A program made the translations under genes and the position numbers. 53,884 nt of DNA, from NCBI GenBank assembly GCA_944327295.1, contig CALVHF010000002.1, positions 112,657-166,540 on the forward strand. Direction: 5' to 3'. The notes beneath the pieces were generated by a model that saw only the letters and a program-made list of their open reading frames with translations, did not search any database and was not told the origin of the DNA. Shown in pieces: positions 1 through 13,703 of the stretch; positions within the stretch are counted from its first letter, which is position 1; every line of letters starts with the position of its first letter. This DNA is from an uncultured Desulfovibrio sp. (GTDB lineage Bacteria; Desulfobacterota; Desulfovibrionia; Desulfovibrionales; Desulfovibrionaceae).

Positions 1-591
1 TGCTTCCCATGTTCTCTTCCTCTTGAAAAGATACGATATGTATATAGAAAAAAAACAGATATTTCATAATGTTAGACAGTTCATCACGAGATTTTTTCAA
101 AAAAAATAATAAATTTCAAGGAATTAATCAAGATATTGACAATATTACGCTTTACGTCTTACAAAGTTCTAAAAAAACTTAGTAAATATAGATAGTTATA
201 TATCTTTTTGACAGAAAATATCATGTGGCAGCCTCTGTCTGTCTAGGCAGTCTTCTGCATTGATATAAAAAAGAGAAAGATACCATAAAGATAGCTGATA
301 TTACCAACATGTGTTCACTTTTATAACATATTTTCAAAATGTTACATGTGTTATCGACAATCCGAGAGTTCTTATTCCGATATTTTCAAAATTATTACAA
401 AAACTTGAAGTAGTTAAAAACATTACTTCTCATTCTATGAACATGGTGCACTAGAAGAAGCTCCATCCATCATCAGAACTCGCTAAAAAAAATACAGAGA
501 TCATCAGGAGTTTACTGTTCATATCTCGGACATTTTCCTGTTTGTCCGGAAGATCCAATTGGAGAACTTCAGCTATTCTTGAATTATTTCA

Positions 592-613
592 AGATAGTAA
601 CATAGATAGTAAC
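592..613. repeat. Short tandem repeat, period 12
   Basis: The 10-mer AGATAGTAAC occurs at 592-601 and again at 604-613, separated by AT, giving two copies of a 12-bp unit inside the AT-rich region. Function is unknown. Confidence 0.6.
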
Positions 614-823
614 AAGAATCGAACATCAATGTACTAATTTTTGCAGATATTTTAATGGAATAAACTTTTTAGAAACAAAACTTTGGCGCACAGTGCTTAT
701 CAAGCTTCCAGAAATTGAAAAGTGTGTCTAATCTATTGTTATTTTTTGATTTTTCAATAAAGCTACAATCTCGATTTACAAAATTGTCTATAAATTTACG
801 TTATTAAGTAGGATAAAAACACG

Positions 824-873
824 TTACGAACAGTTTTTTAAGTTAGGAACATTTTGCCAGAATTAGGAACATT
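824..873. repeat. Three iteron-like direct repeats
   Basis: TTACGAACAGT (824-834), TTAGGAACATT (843-853) and TTAGGAACATT (863-873) are spaced 19 and 20 bp start to start, about two helical turns. This regular spacing is typical of initiator or transposase binding arrays. No initiator or transposase gene is adjacent, so the role is open. Confidence 0.6.
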
Positions 874-1805
874 GAAGTGACAGATTTTTTATTTCGCCAT
901 CGAAATATTGTTCTCAACTTGTCATTTATGTTCAAAAACCTTCTCTAAAAATGACATTAAAAATATAATTATTTCAGGTGGTTATTTGTAAGATAGACAA
1001 AAGAACACAGCCCTATCTTCTCCTCCTTTTTTTTAAAGATCTTGTTGAAAGGCAGTTTCATACCGGACTTCGAGGCAGACACGAAAAGTTTGGCTGTCCA
1101 TGATAAACCGCGTTTCCCAAGAAGAGACTGTACAAGGCCTCAAATGCCTGATGCAGAGAATCAGGTGTTCCTTTCGAGCCTGCTTTTCGGAATACGAGAG
1201 ATAGAGACAGTAAGGCCGAAACTCGCTGCAGAAGGGAGGCATAGGACCTGAAAGCCTGTCAGGAAGTGACGAAGTGACGGCTGGACATGGGCAGAAGAAG
1301 CCTGAGAGTGGAGGCCAGACAGTCAGCGTTCAAGTCTCTGAGTGGACGGCATGCCCTGTGGGCAGGGCCGGGGATACCCCTTAAAAAATCAAATATTATA
1401 AAGGGGTTACTTTCTTGATCTTTCCCTGCCCTTCTGTTAAATATGTGCCTTGAAAAAATCAGGCAGTCCTGTTCAGAAAAAGCAAATTTTTTCAAAGGTC
1501 TATCCTGGTTCTCCCGGCTCTTTTCATGTGAAGCTGCTTGTGTCTGCGCAAGGAGCGCTGAAAGGCAGACCTCTCTCCCTGTTCCTGCTTCTCAAAGAAA
1601 TGCTTCCCTGACCCCATGTCATGGAATTTTTTTGAGAGGCTTCCTTATTTTTCATTGTCCCCTTTCAGCTGTTCCGCAAGAACATGCACCTGCGTATCCT
1701 GCTCAGACTTCTTTTCCTGCTAAGGAATGATGAGCCAGTCCAGGGAATGCTCCCTCTGGATTGCCCCAGGAGACGACCTGCATTCTTTCAAGCAGTCTTT
1801 CCTTT

Positions 1806-1847
1806 ATTGCGTCTGACTTGCAAGAAAATATTGTATAAAGACGCAAT
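1806..1847 (+). promoter_or_regulatory. Inverted repeat in the dnaN promoter/leader
   Basis: ATTGCGTC (1806-1813) and GACGCAAT (1840-1847) form an inverted repeat around an AT-rich 26-base centre that contains a smaller palindrome CTTGCAAG (1817-1824) and a -10-like TATAAA (1834-1839). It lies about 100 bases before the chosen dnaN start, so it could be an operator or a leader hairpin. This is a pattern-based suggestion only. Confidence 0.3.
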
Positions 1848-1946
1848 ATGAAACTGAAATTTGTTTTAATCTGGGTATCTTTTCTTCATATCAATTGCAA
1901 AAGAAAAGCTGTTTCGCTTGAACACGGCTTGGGTAAAGTAGAAGAA

Positions 1947-5503
<3,557 letters not shown>

Positions 5504-5589
5504 GAGCGAGCCCGGCTCGTTCTGACAGTGTATCCTGTCTGCCCGTTTGTAGTGCTCTTTCTTTGTATGCCAAGCTATTCGAGGATATT

Positions 5590-8040
5590 GTGAACAACAT
5601 TCTCAGTGCAAATCAGATTGATATAGAAAAAGAACTTCGCCGCTCCTACCTGGAATATTCTCTGTCTGTCATTATCGGTCGTGCCATTCCTGACGCCAGA
5701 GATGGTCTGAAGCCGGTGCATAGGCGTATTCTGTACGCTATGTCCGAGCTTGGAAACGTCTATAACAGGGCTCACAAGAAGTCGGCCCGTGTCGTTGGTG
5801 ATGTCATAGGTAAATACCATCCCCATGGCGACTCTGCCGTGTACGATGCGCTGGTGCGTCTGGCCCAGGACTTCAGCATGCGCGATCCCCTTGTGGATGG
5901 TCAGGGCAACTTCGGCTCCATTGACGGGGACTCCCCTGCAGCCATGCGTTATACGGAAGTGCGCATGTCCAGGCTGGCAGGCGAGTTTTTGACTGATATC
6001 GAAAAGAATACCGTCGATTTCAGACCGAACTACGATGGCTCTCTGGACGAGCCCTCCATTCTGCCCACCAAGGTTCCCAATCTGTTGCTCAACGGTTCTT
6101 CCGGCATTGCCGTAGGCATGGCCACCAATATTCCCACCCACAACCTGGGTGAACTGTGTGATGCCCTGCTAGTCCTGCTAGGAAATCCCGATGTGTCTGT
6201 GAACGAGCTCATGGAGCACGTCCATGGACCTGATTTTCCCACCAGAGGGTTTGTCTATACGGGCAAGGGGCTTGCCGACGCCTATCGCACAGGTCGTGGT
6301 ACCGTCAAAATCCGCGGCAAGGTGGAGATTGAGGATCGCAACAAGAACAGCAAGTCCATAGTCATCAGGGAAATTCCCTATGGCGTAAACAAGTCTATGC
6401 TGGTGAAGAAGATCTCCGCACTCATCAATGAACGCAAGATTGATGGTGTTGTGGATCTGCGTGATGAATCGGACCGCAAGGGCATACGCATTGTGCTTGA
6501 TTTGCGGCGTGGTGTCATTCCGGACATCATCACGAACTATCTTTACAAGTATACAGCCCTTGAGACGAGTTTCGGCATCAACATGCTGGCTGTGGTGGAC
6601 AATCGTCCCGTGCTGCTCAATTTGAAGACGGCACTTGCCTGCTTCCTGGATTTCAGAAAGGAAGTTGTCATCCGCAGAACCCGCTTTGATCTGCAGAAAT
6701 CCGAGGCACGGGCACACATACTGCGCGGCCTGCGCATTGCCATTGACAATATTGACGAGGTTGTGCGTCTCATCCGCGCTTCTGCCAGTCCGGATGAGGC
6801 CCGCAGGGGACTGATGGAACGCTTCGGGCTTGATGACATTCAGGCCAAGGCCATTCTGGACATGCGCCTGCAGCGCCTGACGGGGCTGCAGCGCGAGGAA
6901 ATCGAGAGCGAATACAGGGAACTTCTGAAGAACATCGAATACTTCAAGTCTATTCTCTCCGACGCGTCCATTCTGCGTGATGTCATCCGTCAGGAAGTCG
7001 AGGCCATCAAGGCCACCTATGCCACGCCGAGACGCAGTGTCATCGTGGCAGAAGAGGCCAGCGGCATAGATGTGGAAGATCTCATTGCCGACGATGAAGT
7101 TGTCATTACCCTTTCAAGGCGCGGCTACATCAAGCGCACGAGTCTTGAAAACTATCAGCAGCAGCATCGCGGCGGCAAGGGCATTTCCGGTGTGCATACG
7201 TCCGAGGACGATTATGTGCAGGATTTCCTGACCACAACCAACCATCAATTCCTGTGTCTCTTTACCAATAAGGGCCGCATGTATCAGCTGAAGGTGCATA
7301 AGGTGCCCGAAGGCAGCCGTACTGCCAAAGGTGTGCACATCAACAACCTCATCCCCCTGGGCGAAGAAGAATGGGTGACCAATGTGCTTGCCCTGCGCAC
7401 ATTCAGCGAAGACAAGTTCTTCTTCTTTGTCACCAAGTCCGGAATGGTCAAGCGCTCCCAGGCTTCGCTCTACGCCCGTAACAACAGAAACGGCATCATT
7501 GCCCTTTCCATGAAGGAAAATGACAGCCTGGTGCTTGTCCGTCCCTTGAGGGAGGACGATCATACCGTGCTCGTTACCAAGCTTGGCAATGCCATACGCT
7601 TCTCCTGCAGCGAGGTGCGGGCCATGGGCAGGAATGCCGTTGGCGTGAAGGGCATTTCCCTCAAGCAGAATGACGAAGTGGTGGCAGCCGTCATTCTCAA
7701 GGGCACGGACATGACCACGACCATCATGTCCATTTCCGAGAAGGGCTATGGAAAGCGTTCTTCAGCGGATCTCTACCGTCTGCAGTCCCGCGGTGGCTCG
7801 GGCATCATCAATTTCCGAATCACCAACAAGACGGGCAATGTCGTGACGGCCATGCCTGTCAAGGATTCGGACGGACTTGTTGTCCTGACATCCACCAACA
7901 AGATAATCCGTATCAGCGTCAGTGACGTGAACATGACAAGCAGAGCAACAATGGGGGTCAAGGTGGTCAACCTGGACGCCGGAGCCCATGTTGTAGCCTG
8001 TGATCGCATTGATGATGGTGCAAGTGTTGTCAGCGAGTAA
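5590..8040 (+). CDS. gyrA: DNA gyrase subunit A
   Basis: Breakage-reunion subunit of gyrase. It carries the catalytic tyrosine in AAMRYTE (about Tyr121), which forms the transient 5'-phosphotyrosine bond, and the C-terminal beta-pinwheel with a GyrA-box (QHRGGKG) needed for DNA wrapping. The quinolone-resistance region reads [10 protein letters not shown], with the Ser and Asp normally seen in quinolone-sensitive enzymes. The frame is open from a TTG at 5563. I prefer the GTG at 5590, which has GAGGA at 5581-5585 and gives an 816-aa protein beginning a few residues before the conserved [10 protein letters not shown] segment. It follows gyrB by 86 bases. Confidence 0.97.
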   Translation: MNNILSANQIDIEKELRRSYLEYSLSVIIGRAIPDARDGLKPVHRRILYAMSELGNVYNRAHKKSARVVGDVIGKYHPHGDSAVYDALVRLAQDFSMRDPLVDGQGNFGSIDGDSPAAMRYTEVRMSRLAGEFLTDIEKNTVDFRPNYDGSLDEPSILPTKVPNLLLNGSSGIAVGMATNIPTHNLGELCDALLVLLGNPDVSVNELMEHVHGPDFPTRGFVYTGKGLADAYRTGRGTVKIRGKVEIEDRNKNSKSIVIREIPYGVNKSMLVKKISALINERKIDGVVDLRDESDRKGIRIVLDLRRGVIPDIITNYLYKYTALETSFGINMLAVVDNRPVLLNLKTALACFLDFRKEVVIRRTRFDLQKSEARAHILRGLRIAIDNIDEVVRLIRASASPDEARRGLMERFGLDDIQAKAILDMRLQRLTGLQREEIESEYRELLKNIEYFKSILSDASILRDVIRQEVEAIKATYATPRRSVIVAEEASGIDVEDLIADDEVVITLSRRGYIKRTSLENYQQQHRGGKGISGVHTSEDDYVQDFLTTTNHQFLCLFTNKGRMYQLKVHKVPEGSRTAKGVHINNLIPLGEEEWVTNVLALRTFSEDKFFFFVTKSGMVKRSQASLYARNNRNGIIALSMKENDSLVLVRPLREDDHTVLVTKLGNAIRFSCSEVRAMGRNAVGVKGISLKQNDEVVAAVILKGTDMTTTIMSISEKGYGKRSSADLYRLQSRGGSGIINFRITNKTGNVVTAMPVKDSDGLVVLTSTNKIIRISVSDVNMTSRATMGVKVVNLDAGAHVVACDRIDDGASVVSE

Positions 8041-8089
8041 GTGCCTCTGCTGGCAGCGTTCCTCAACTCGGTACTTTTTTGCAAACATT

Positions 8090-8120
8090 GCAGTCATGCC
8101 CAGCGAGCGGGCATGACTGC
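8090..8120 (+). other. 12-bp stem-loop between gyrA and purF
   Basis: GCAGTCATGCCC (8090-8101) pairs perfectly with GGGCATGACTGC (8109-8120) around a 7-base loop. It is not followed by an immediate T-run; the next bases are GGAAGGGG, then TTTGTTTT. It may be a weak terminator or processing hairpin after gyrA, and it lies just before the purF ribosome-binding region. Confidence 0.45.
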
Positions 8121-8141
8121 GGAAGGGGCTTTGTTTTCACT

Positions 8142-9533
8142 ATGATCCATCACAGCTGTGGTCTTTTTGCTGTCTACGGGCATGAGGACGCCTCACGCCT
8201 GACGTACTTCGGTCTGTATGCCCAGCAGCACAGGGGACAGGAAAGTTGCGGTATTGTCAGCAGGGATGAGGACGGTCACTGCTATCAGTACAAGGGGATG
8301 GGACTTGTGCCGGATGTTTTTGAAGAAAAGCATCTGCAGAAACTCAAGGGCACCGTCGCTCTGGGCCATGTACGCTATTCGACGACAGGACGTCCCTCCA
8401 TCATTAATGCTCAGCCGCTCATGGTCCATTACAAGGACAAGTACATTGCCATTGCTCATAATGGCAATCTCGTCAATGCTGTGGACCTGCGTCGTGAACT
8501 GGAGGATGACGGTGCCGTGTTCATGGCAACAAGCGACACGGAAGTCATTATGCATGTCTTTGTCCGCGAGCTAGCCAGACACGATGTCATTGACGCGGTT
8601 CGTGCCACCTGCAACAAGCTGCGCGGAGCCTATTGTCTGCTCTTCCTGATCGACGACACCCTGGTGGCAGTGCGCGATCCCTATGGTTTCCATCCTCTGT
8701 CCCTTGGTCGTCTCGACAAAGCTCCGGTCCTGGCATCCGAGACCTGTGCCTTCGATCTCATGGAAGCAGAGTACGAGCACAATATCCGTCCTGGAGAAAT
8801 GTACGTCATCTCTCCTGACGGAGAAATGAGCCTCAATCTGACGGACAATATGCCGGAGCGGCCCAGACAGTGCATCTTCGAGCTGGTCTACTTTGCGAGG
8901 CCCGATTCCTACATCTTTGGCGAGCAGGTGTATCAGTGCCGCAAGCAGATGGGCTGGCAGCTTGCCCATGAGTCCACACCTGATGTGGACTTCATCATGC
9001 CCTTCCCCGATTCCGGTGTCTATCCGGCCGTCGGCTTTGCCCAGAGTGCGGAAATTCCCTATGAGCATGCCATGATCCGCAACCACTATGTGGGACGTAC
9101 CTTCATCCAGCCTAGCCAGAGCATGCGCAACTTTGGCGTGCGGGTCAAAATCAACCCTGTACGGGAAATGATAGATGGCAAACGCATCTGTATTGTGGAT
9201 GATTCCATTGTTCGTGGCACTACCATGAGCACACGTGTGAAAAAGCTGCGTGAACTCGGTGCCAAGGAGGTCCATATCCGCATTTCCTGTCCTCCTGTTC
9301 GTTTCCCCTGTTATTACGGCATTGACTTTGCTTCTCCAAGGGAACTCATTGCCGCTAATTACAGTCTGGATGAGATCAAGAAAATTCTTGATGTGGATTC
9401 TCTGCATTATCTGAGTAAGGAAGGACTTCTTCGTTCGGTCATGCATGAAGATCAGTACTGTACTGCATGCTTTGACGGTGACTATCCCGTCAAGCCCTGT
9501 TCTCTGTATGGAAAATTTGGCCTTGAAAGCTGA
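8142..9533 (+). CDS. purF: Amidophosphoribosyltransferase
   Basis: Catalyses the committed step of purine synthesis, converting PRPP and glutamine to 5-phosphoribosylamine. The start chosen gives MIHHSCGLFAVYG, so the glutamine-amidotransferase nucleophile is Cys6 after a five-residue propeptide, as expected for the Ntn-hydrolase fold. The open frame runs 21 codons further upstream, but that extension would bury the nucleophile. The N-terminal half is the glutaminase domain with the YSTTG segment. The C-terminal phosphoribosyltransferase domain has the PRPP loop (CIVDDSIVRGTT). The protein is 463 aa, near the usual 470-500. It sits between gyrA and hisS on the same strand. Confidence 0.96.
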   Translation: MIHHSCGLFAVYGHEDASRLTYFGLYAQQHRGQESCGIVSRDEDGHCYQYKGMGLVPDVFEEKHLQKLKGTVALGHVRYSTTGRPSIINAQPLMVHYKDKYIAIAHNGNLVNAVDLRRELEDDGAVFMATSDTEVIMHVFVRELARHDVIDAVRATCNKLRGAYCLLFLIDDTLVAVRDPYGFHPLSLGRLDKAPVLASETCAFDLMEAEYEHNIRPGEMYVISPDGEMSLNLTDNMPERPRQCIFELVYFARPDSYIFGEQVYQCRKQMGWQLAHESTPDVDFIMPFPDSGVYPAVGFAQSAEIPYEHAMIRNHYVGRTFIQPSQSMRNFGVRVKINPVREMIDGKRICIVDDSIVRGTTMSTRVKKLRELGAKEVHIRISCPPVRFPCYYGIDFASPRELIAANYSLDEIKKILDVDSLHYLSKEGLLRSVMHEDQYCTACFDGDYPVKPCSLYGKFGLES

Positions 9534-9583
9534 TTGACGGCATTCTTCTGTATTTGACAAAAATTGTGCCCCCTTGCATCATA

Positions 9584-9613
9584 CCAAGCCCCTGATGACC
9601 GTCAGGGGCTTGG
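9584..9613 (+). terminator. Stem-loop after purF
   Basis: A perfect 12-bp stem, CCAAGCCCCTGA (9584-9595) with TCAGGGGCTTGG (9602-9613), lies 50 bases after the purF stop. There is no clear T-run after it, so it is a probable but not certain terminator. Confidence 0.5.
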
Positions 9614-9718
9614 GGCATCTGTATTAGGCGTGCATGACAAGCTCTCTTCCCAAATCGACAGACAGGAGGTTCAGTGTTCCTGTGTCCAGCACAAGGCACT
9701 GAAAAATCACCAAATTCT

Positions 9719-10963
9719 ATGAGTATAAAAAGAATCAACGGTTTTGCGGACCTTTTCGAGACAGACAGCCTGCTCTTCGATTTCATGGAAACGACCTGCA
9801 GGAAGATTTTTTCCGATTACGGCTTCAGGGAAATCCGTGTTCCCATCATGGAATACACCCAGCTTTTTGCCCGATCCATTGGCACGGAAACCGATGTCGT
9901 GCAGAAGGAAATGTATACCTTCCCTGACAGTCACGGAACCAATCAGTCTCTGCGGCCCGAGGCAACGGCTGGCATCATGCGGGCCTACATTTCTGCAAGT
10001 CTGCACGCCAAGGAATCCGTGTCCAAGCTGTTCACCTACGGGCCCATGTTTCGCTGCGAACGTCCGCAGAAGGGGCGCATGCGTCAGTTCCATCAAATCG
10101 ACTGCGAGCTTTTGGGAAGCAATGCGCCCACTGCCGATGCAGAAATCATTTCCCTGCTCATGCACTATGTGGATGCCCTGGGGCTCACGGACCTCACCCT
10201 GCGCATGAACAATCTCGGCTGCCCCGAGTGCCGTCCCAAGTACCGCGCCGCTCTTGTCGAGTATCTGAGCAGGCATGAAGCCGATCTCTGTGACGACTGC
10301 AAGCGCCGTCTCCACACCAATCCCCTGCGCGTGCTGGACTGCAAGAAGGACCATGATTTGGCCTTCATGAAGGAAGTTCCGGTTTTTCTGGACTATGTCT
10401 GCCCCGAGTGCGCACGTCACTATGAGACTGTGACCGGACTCCTGCAGGAGAACAACATTTCCTATATTCAGGATCACTGCCTTGTGCGTGGCTTGGACTA
10501 TTACTGCCGCACGACCTTCGAGCTGCAGAGTTCGGCAATAGGTGCCCAGACGGCTGTTGCCGGCGGCGGCCGCTATGACGGCCTCATCCAGAATCTGGGT
10601 GGTCCCAACGTGCCCGGCATCGGCTTTGCCTGCGGCATGGAGCGCCTGGCACTGCTGCTCAAGGAACGTCAGCCCAGGCGCAAGGACTTTTATATGGTCT
10701 GCCTGGACGAAAGCTGCCTGCATACAGCCTTCAGACTAACCAGGGAACTGAGACTGGCCGGACTGAGTGGCGAGATGGGATATGCCGTGGCCGGCATCAA
10801 GAGCTCCATGCGCCAGGCCGGCAAGTCTGGTGCCCGCTATACCCTTCTGCTTGGCAGCGACGAGGCAGCCCGCCAAGTTGTCGCCGTCAAAGACATGGAT
10901 CAGGGCACGCAGACGGATGTCGCCCAGAGCATGCTTGTCGGCACTCTGTCCGGGAAAGACTAA
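9719..10963 (+). CDS. hisS: Histidyl-tRNA synthetase
   Basis: Class II synthetase that charges tRNA-His. The 414-aa product has the class II motif 2 region (LRPEATAGIMRAYI), histidine-specific motif RGLDYYCRTTFEL near residue 260, and the GFACGMERLALL motif 3. A central insertion has paired CxxC-type cysteines (GCPECRPKY, CDDCKRR, CPECARHY), which suggests a zinc-binding element as in many bacterial HisRS. The frame extends 15 codons upstream. MSIKRINGFADLF is chosen because the family starts with this RINGFxD segment. No strong ribosome-binding site is seen before it. aspS follows about 200 bases downstream on the same strand. Confidence 0.96.
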   Translation: MSIKRINGFADLFETDSLLFDFMETTCRKIFSDYGFREIRVPIMEYTQLFARSIGTETDVVQKEMYTFPDSHGTNQSLRPEATAGIMRAYISASLHAKESVSKLFTYGPMFRCERPQKGRMRQFHQIDCELLGSNAPTADAEIISLLMHYVDALGLTDLTLRMNNLGCPECRPKYRAALVEYLSRHEADLCDDCKRRLHTNPLRVLDCKKDHDLAFMKEVPVFLDYVCPECARHYETVTGLLQENNISYIQDHCLVRGLDYYCRTTFELQSSAIGAQTAVAGGGRYDGLIQNLGGPNVPGIGFACGMERLALLLKERQPRRKDFYMVCLDESCLHTAFRLTRELRLAGLSGEMGYAVAGIKSSMRQAGKSGARYTLLLGSDEAARQVVAVKDMDQGTQTDVAQSMLVGTLSGKD

Positions 10964-11047
10964 GGACTTGTACGCAAATAACGCTCACTTATTACACTGA
11001 TAACCACTTGAAATATTTTAATGGTATTGCTGATAAAGACAGCGTTA

Positions 11048-11150
11048 TATCGGTGCGAGTCCTAACAGCCAGGACTCACGCAAAAGCCGAGCTCGAAAGA
11101 CAAACTCGAAAGACGACGGTTGTTCGCACCATCGTCGAATGCACTGCATA
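11048..11150 (+). promoter_or_regulatory. Structured leader upstream of aspS
   Basis: The DNA between hisS and aspS holds a hairpin GAGTCCT/AGGACTC (about 11058-11078), a direct repeat of CTCGAAAGAC, and an imperfect stem between CGACGACGGT and ACCATCGTCG just before aspS. The density of pairing suggests a folded mRNA leader. It does not match a T-box or any RNA family I recognise. Confidence 0.3.
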
Positions 11151-11171
11151 CTATTGTAAGGATACTCCTTT

Positions 11172-13034
11172 ATGAGCGATCAGATTTTGGATCTCCAGCA
11201 GGAACACTCCAAATATATTGAAGATATTGGTGACTGGACAAGAACAGTTTCCTGCTGCGAACTCACCCGGGCCGATGTGGACCAGGAAGTGTGCCTTATG
11301 GGCTGGGTACAGTTTCGCCGCGACCACGGCGGACTCATCTTTGTGGACCTGCGTGACCGTGAAGGCCTGACCCAGGTTGTCTTTTCCCCGGACATTGCTC
11401 CCGAAGCACATGAACGGGCCGGCATTCTGCGTTTGGAATACGTCATTGCCGTCAAGGGCAAGGTCCGTGCCCGTCCCGAAGGCATGACCAATCCCAACCT
11501 GAAGACAGGCGAAATAGAAGTTGTTGCCTATGAGTGGAAGCTTTTGAACACTTCTAAGACACCGCCCTTTGCCATTGAAGATCGCTGCGATGCCGGTGAG
11601 AACCTGCGTCTCATGTGGCGTTTCCTGGATCTGCGCCGCCCCTGCATGCAGAAAAACCTTGTGTTGCGTCACAGGGCCATGCAGTCCATCCGTCATTTCC
11701 TGGATGAAAACGGCTTCTACGAAATCGAAACGCCCTTTCTGACCAAGTCGACACCGGAGGGTGCCAGAGACTTCCTGGTGCCGAGCAGACTCAATACGGG
11801 CTCCTTCTACGCTCTGCCGCAGTCGCCCCAGCTGTTCAAGCAGCTGCTCATGGTCTCCGGTTTTGAGAAATACTTCCAGATTGTGCGTTGCTTCCGTGAC
11901 GAGGATTTGCGTGCCGACCGTCAGCCCGAGTTTACTCAGGTGGACATGGAGCTCAGCTTTGTCAATGAGCATGACGTCATGACAGTGGCCGAACAGCTCA
12001 TGAAGAGGGTCTTCAGGGATGTCCTTGGCAAGGAACTGACCGTGCCCTTCCCCCGCATGACCTGGGATGAGGCCATGCGCGACTACGGCGTTGACAAGCC
12101 CGACACACGCTTCGGCATGAAGCTGTGCGAGCTCACCGATGCCGTGCGCAATTCCGGCTTCAAGCTCTTTGCCAATGCGGCCATGGTCAAGGCCATCAAG
12201 GTTGAAGGTGGCGAGACCCTGACCCGCAAGGAAATCGATGCCTTTACCGACTTTGTGCGCATCTACGGCGCTCAGGGGCTTGCCTGGATCAAGATCAAGT
12301 CCGAGACCGAGTGGCAGTCGCCCATTGCCAAGTTCCTGTCCGAGGAAGAGCGCAAGGCCATCAGGGAACGTCTCGATGCCAAGGTCGGCGATATTCTCTT
12401 CTTCCAGGCCGGTGAAGCCGATATGGTCAATGCAGCCCTGGGCAACCTGCGCGTGCATATTGCCCAGAAGCTGAATCTCATTCCCAAGGACAGCTTCAAC
12501 TTCCTCTGGGTAACTGAATTCCCGCTCTTTGAATACGACAAGGAAGAGCACCGCTATGTCGCCTGTCACCATCCATTCACCTCGCCCATGCCGGGTCATA
12601 TCGATCTCATGACCACGGATCCCGCCCGTGCCAAGGCCCGTGCCTATGACATGGTGCTCAATGGCAACGAAGTGGGCGGTGGTTCCATCCGCATTCATTC
12701 GGCCGTCACCCAGATGCGCATGTTTGAAGCCCTGGGCTTCACGGACGAACGTGCCGAAGAGCAGTTTGGCTTCCTCTTCCATGCTCTGGAATTTGGTGCT
12801 CCGCCCCATGGCGGCATTGCCTTTGGTCTGGATCGTCTCATTATGCTTCTGTCCGACTCCCAGAGCATTCGCGATGTCATTGCCTTCCCCAAGACCCAGA
12901 AGGCCACCTGCCTTCTGACCAACGCTCCGTCGCCTGTTTCCGGGGCCCAGCTGCGCGAGCTGGGCATACGCCTGCGTGAGACACCGGAAAAGCATGCAAA
13001 CGCTGCCGCCCAGAAGAGCGAAAGCGCCAGCTAA
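11172..13034 (+). CDS. aspS: Aspartyl-tRNA synthetase
   Basis: Class IIb synthetase that attaches aspartate to tRNA-Asp. The 620-aa protein has the N-terminal OB-fold anticodon-binding domain (MGWVQFRRDHGGLIFVDLRD), then the catalytic core with RFLDLRRP, motif 2 RCFRDEDLRADRQPEFTQ, the bacterial GAD insertion, and motif 3 GIAFGLDRL. It carries about 25 extra N-terminal residues, which is common in Desulfovibrio AspRS. The ATG at 11172 has AAGGA upstream. Whether it is discriminating or also charges tRNA-Asn cannot be told here; no gatCAB genes lie in the window. A strong terminator follows. Confidence 0.97.
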   Translation: MSDQILDLQQEHSKYIEDIGDWTRTVSCCELTRADVDQEVCLMGWVQFRRDHGGLIFVDLRDREGLTQVVFSPDIAPEAHERAGILRLEYVIAVKGKVRARPEGMTNPNLKTGEIEVVAYEWKLLNTSKTPPFAIEDRCDAGENLRLMWRFLDLRRPCMQKNLVLRHRAMQSIRHFLDENGFYEIETPFLTKSTPEGARDFLVPSRLNTGSFYALPQSPQLFKQLLMVSGFEKYFQIVRCFRDEDLRADRQPEFTQVDMELSFVNEHDVMTVAEQLMKRVFRDVLGKELTVPFPRMTWDEAMRDYGVDKPDTRFGMKLCELTDAVRNSGFKLFANAAMVKAIKVEGGETLTRKEIDAFTDFVRIYGAQGLAWIKIKSETEWQSPIAKFLSEEERKAIRERLDAKVGDILFFQAGEADMVNAALGNLRVHIAQKLNLIPKDSFNFLWVTEFPLFEYDKEEHRYVACHHPFTSPMPGHIDLMTTDPARAKARAYDMVLNGNEVGGGSIRIHSAVTQMRMFEALGFTDERAEEQFGFLFHALEFGAPPHGGIAFGLDRLIMLLSDSQSIRDVIAFPKTQKATCLLTNAPSPVSGAQLRELGIRLRETPEKHANAAAQKSESAS

Positions 13035-13052
13035 TCTTTGTTTCAAATCTGT

Positions 13053-13107
13053 ATGCAAGACCGAAAAGGAATGTCTCCCTCATGACCTCTCTTTTTCGGT
13101 CTTGCAT
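13053..13107 (+). terminator. Rho-independent terminator after aspS
   Basis: Fifteen-base arms ATGCAAGACCGAAAA (13053-13067) and its exact complement (13093-13107) flank a 25-base loop and are followed by a T-rich TTCTTTGTCT. It separates aspS from the def-fmt-rsmB operon. Confidence 0.75.
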
Positions 13108-13151
13108 TCTTTGTCTACTAAGCAGAACTCTCTGCAGTCAGGGAGACATCT

Positions 13152-13703
13152 ATGGGTACTCTACGTGAAATAGTGATCTATCCGGACGATCGGCTGTCGC
13201 AAGTCTGTGTCCCGGTTCAGGAGATCACCGATGAAATCCGCGAGCTTGCAGACGACATGCTGGAGACCATGTACAAGGCTCCTGGTGTTGGCCTGGCAGC
13301 TCCCCAGGTGGGCGTGCACCTGCAGATGGTTGTCTATGACCCCTCCGAAAAGGATGACGAACGCCAGCCCCAAGTGCTCATCAATCCCGAGGTCACGCTG
13401 ACAGGCGAGCCTGTGGTGAGCCGACAGGAAGGCTGCCTTTCCGTTCCCTTTGGCTACAGGGCGGACGTGGAACGCTCAAGCAGCATTCATCTGAAGGCCA
13501 TGGGCCTTGATGGTGTTGTCTTTGAACGGGACATTGAGGGGTTTGAGGCCATCATTGTCCAGCACGAAACGGATCATCTGAAGGGCATTCTCTTCATAGA
13601 CAGGATAGGACGCCTGAGACGGACTCTTTTTGATGGAAAGGTAAAAAAGTGGCTCAAGAAGAAACAACAGGAAGAAAAGCATCAGGCTCAGCAGCACCGC
13701 TGA
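13152..13703 (+). CDS. def: Peptide deformylase
   Basis: Metalloenzyme that removes the N-formyl group from nascent proteins. The three family motifs are present: GVGLAAPQVG, EGCLSVP (whose Cys binds the metal) and QHETDHLKG (HExxH-type metal site). At 183 aa it is slightly longer than E. coli Def because of a basic, Gln-rich C-terminal tail (KKWLKKKQQEEKHQAQQHR). The ATG at 13152 has GGGAG upstream. Its last 55 bases overlap the start of fmt, whose enzyme adds the formyl group that Def removes, a classic def-fmt pairing. Confidence 0.97.
   Translation: MGTLREIVIYPDDRLSQVCVPVQEITDEIRELADDMLETMYKAPGVGLAAPQVGVHLQMVVYDPSEKDDERQPQVLINPEVTLTGEPVVSRQEGCLSVPFGYRADVERSSSIHLKAMGLDGVVFERDIEGFEAIIVQHETDHLKGILFIDRIGRLRRTLFDGKVKKWLKKKQQEEKHQAQQHR

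Larger units (their letters stand above)
1..1946. other. Gene-free region upstream of dnaN, possibly origin-related
   Basis: No reading frame here looks like a real protein. Roughly the first 1000 bases are very AT-rich. They contain a 12-bp-period tandem repeat (592-613), three TTA(G/C)GAACA repeats about 20 bp apart (824-873), and one near-match to a DnaA box, TTATCGACA (351-359). From about 1020 to 1850 composition becomes close to genic, with a short hairpin-like element around 1350-1366, but the open frames have no protein-like character. Position directly before dnaN-gyrB-gyrA and near parABS/parS makes an origin-proximal location likely. A cluster of good DnaA boxes is not visible and dnaA is not in the window, so a formal oriC call is not supported. 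Confidence 0.4.

Noticed and set aside
127..146. ATCAAGATATT similar to the proposed SahR site, plus a nearby palindrome
   Set aside because: Very AT-rich context makes a chance match likely, and no methionine-cycle gene is adjacent in the window.
351..359. TTATCGACA as a DnaA box
   Set aside because: A single one-mismatch copy with no clustered companions does not establish an origin.
1443..1730. 95-codon plus-strand frame before dnaN
   Set aside because: Translation is Cys/Ser/Pro-rich with no family resemblance and no ribosome-binding site.
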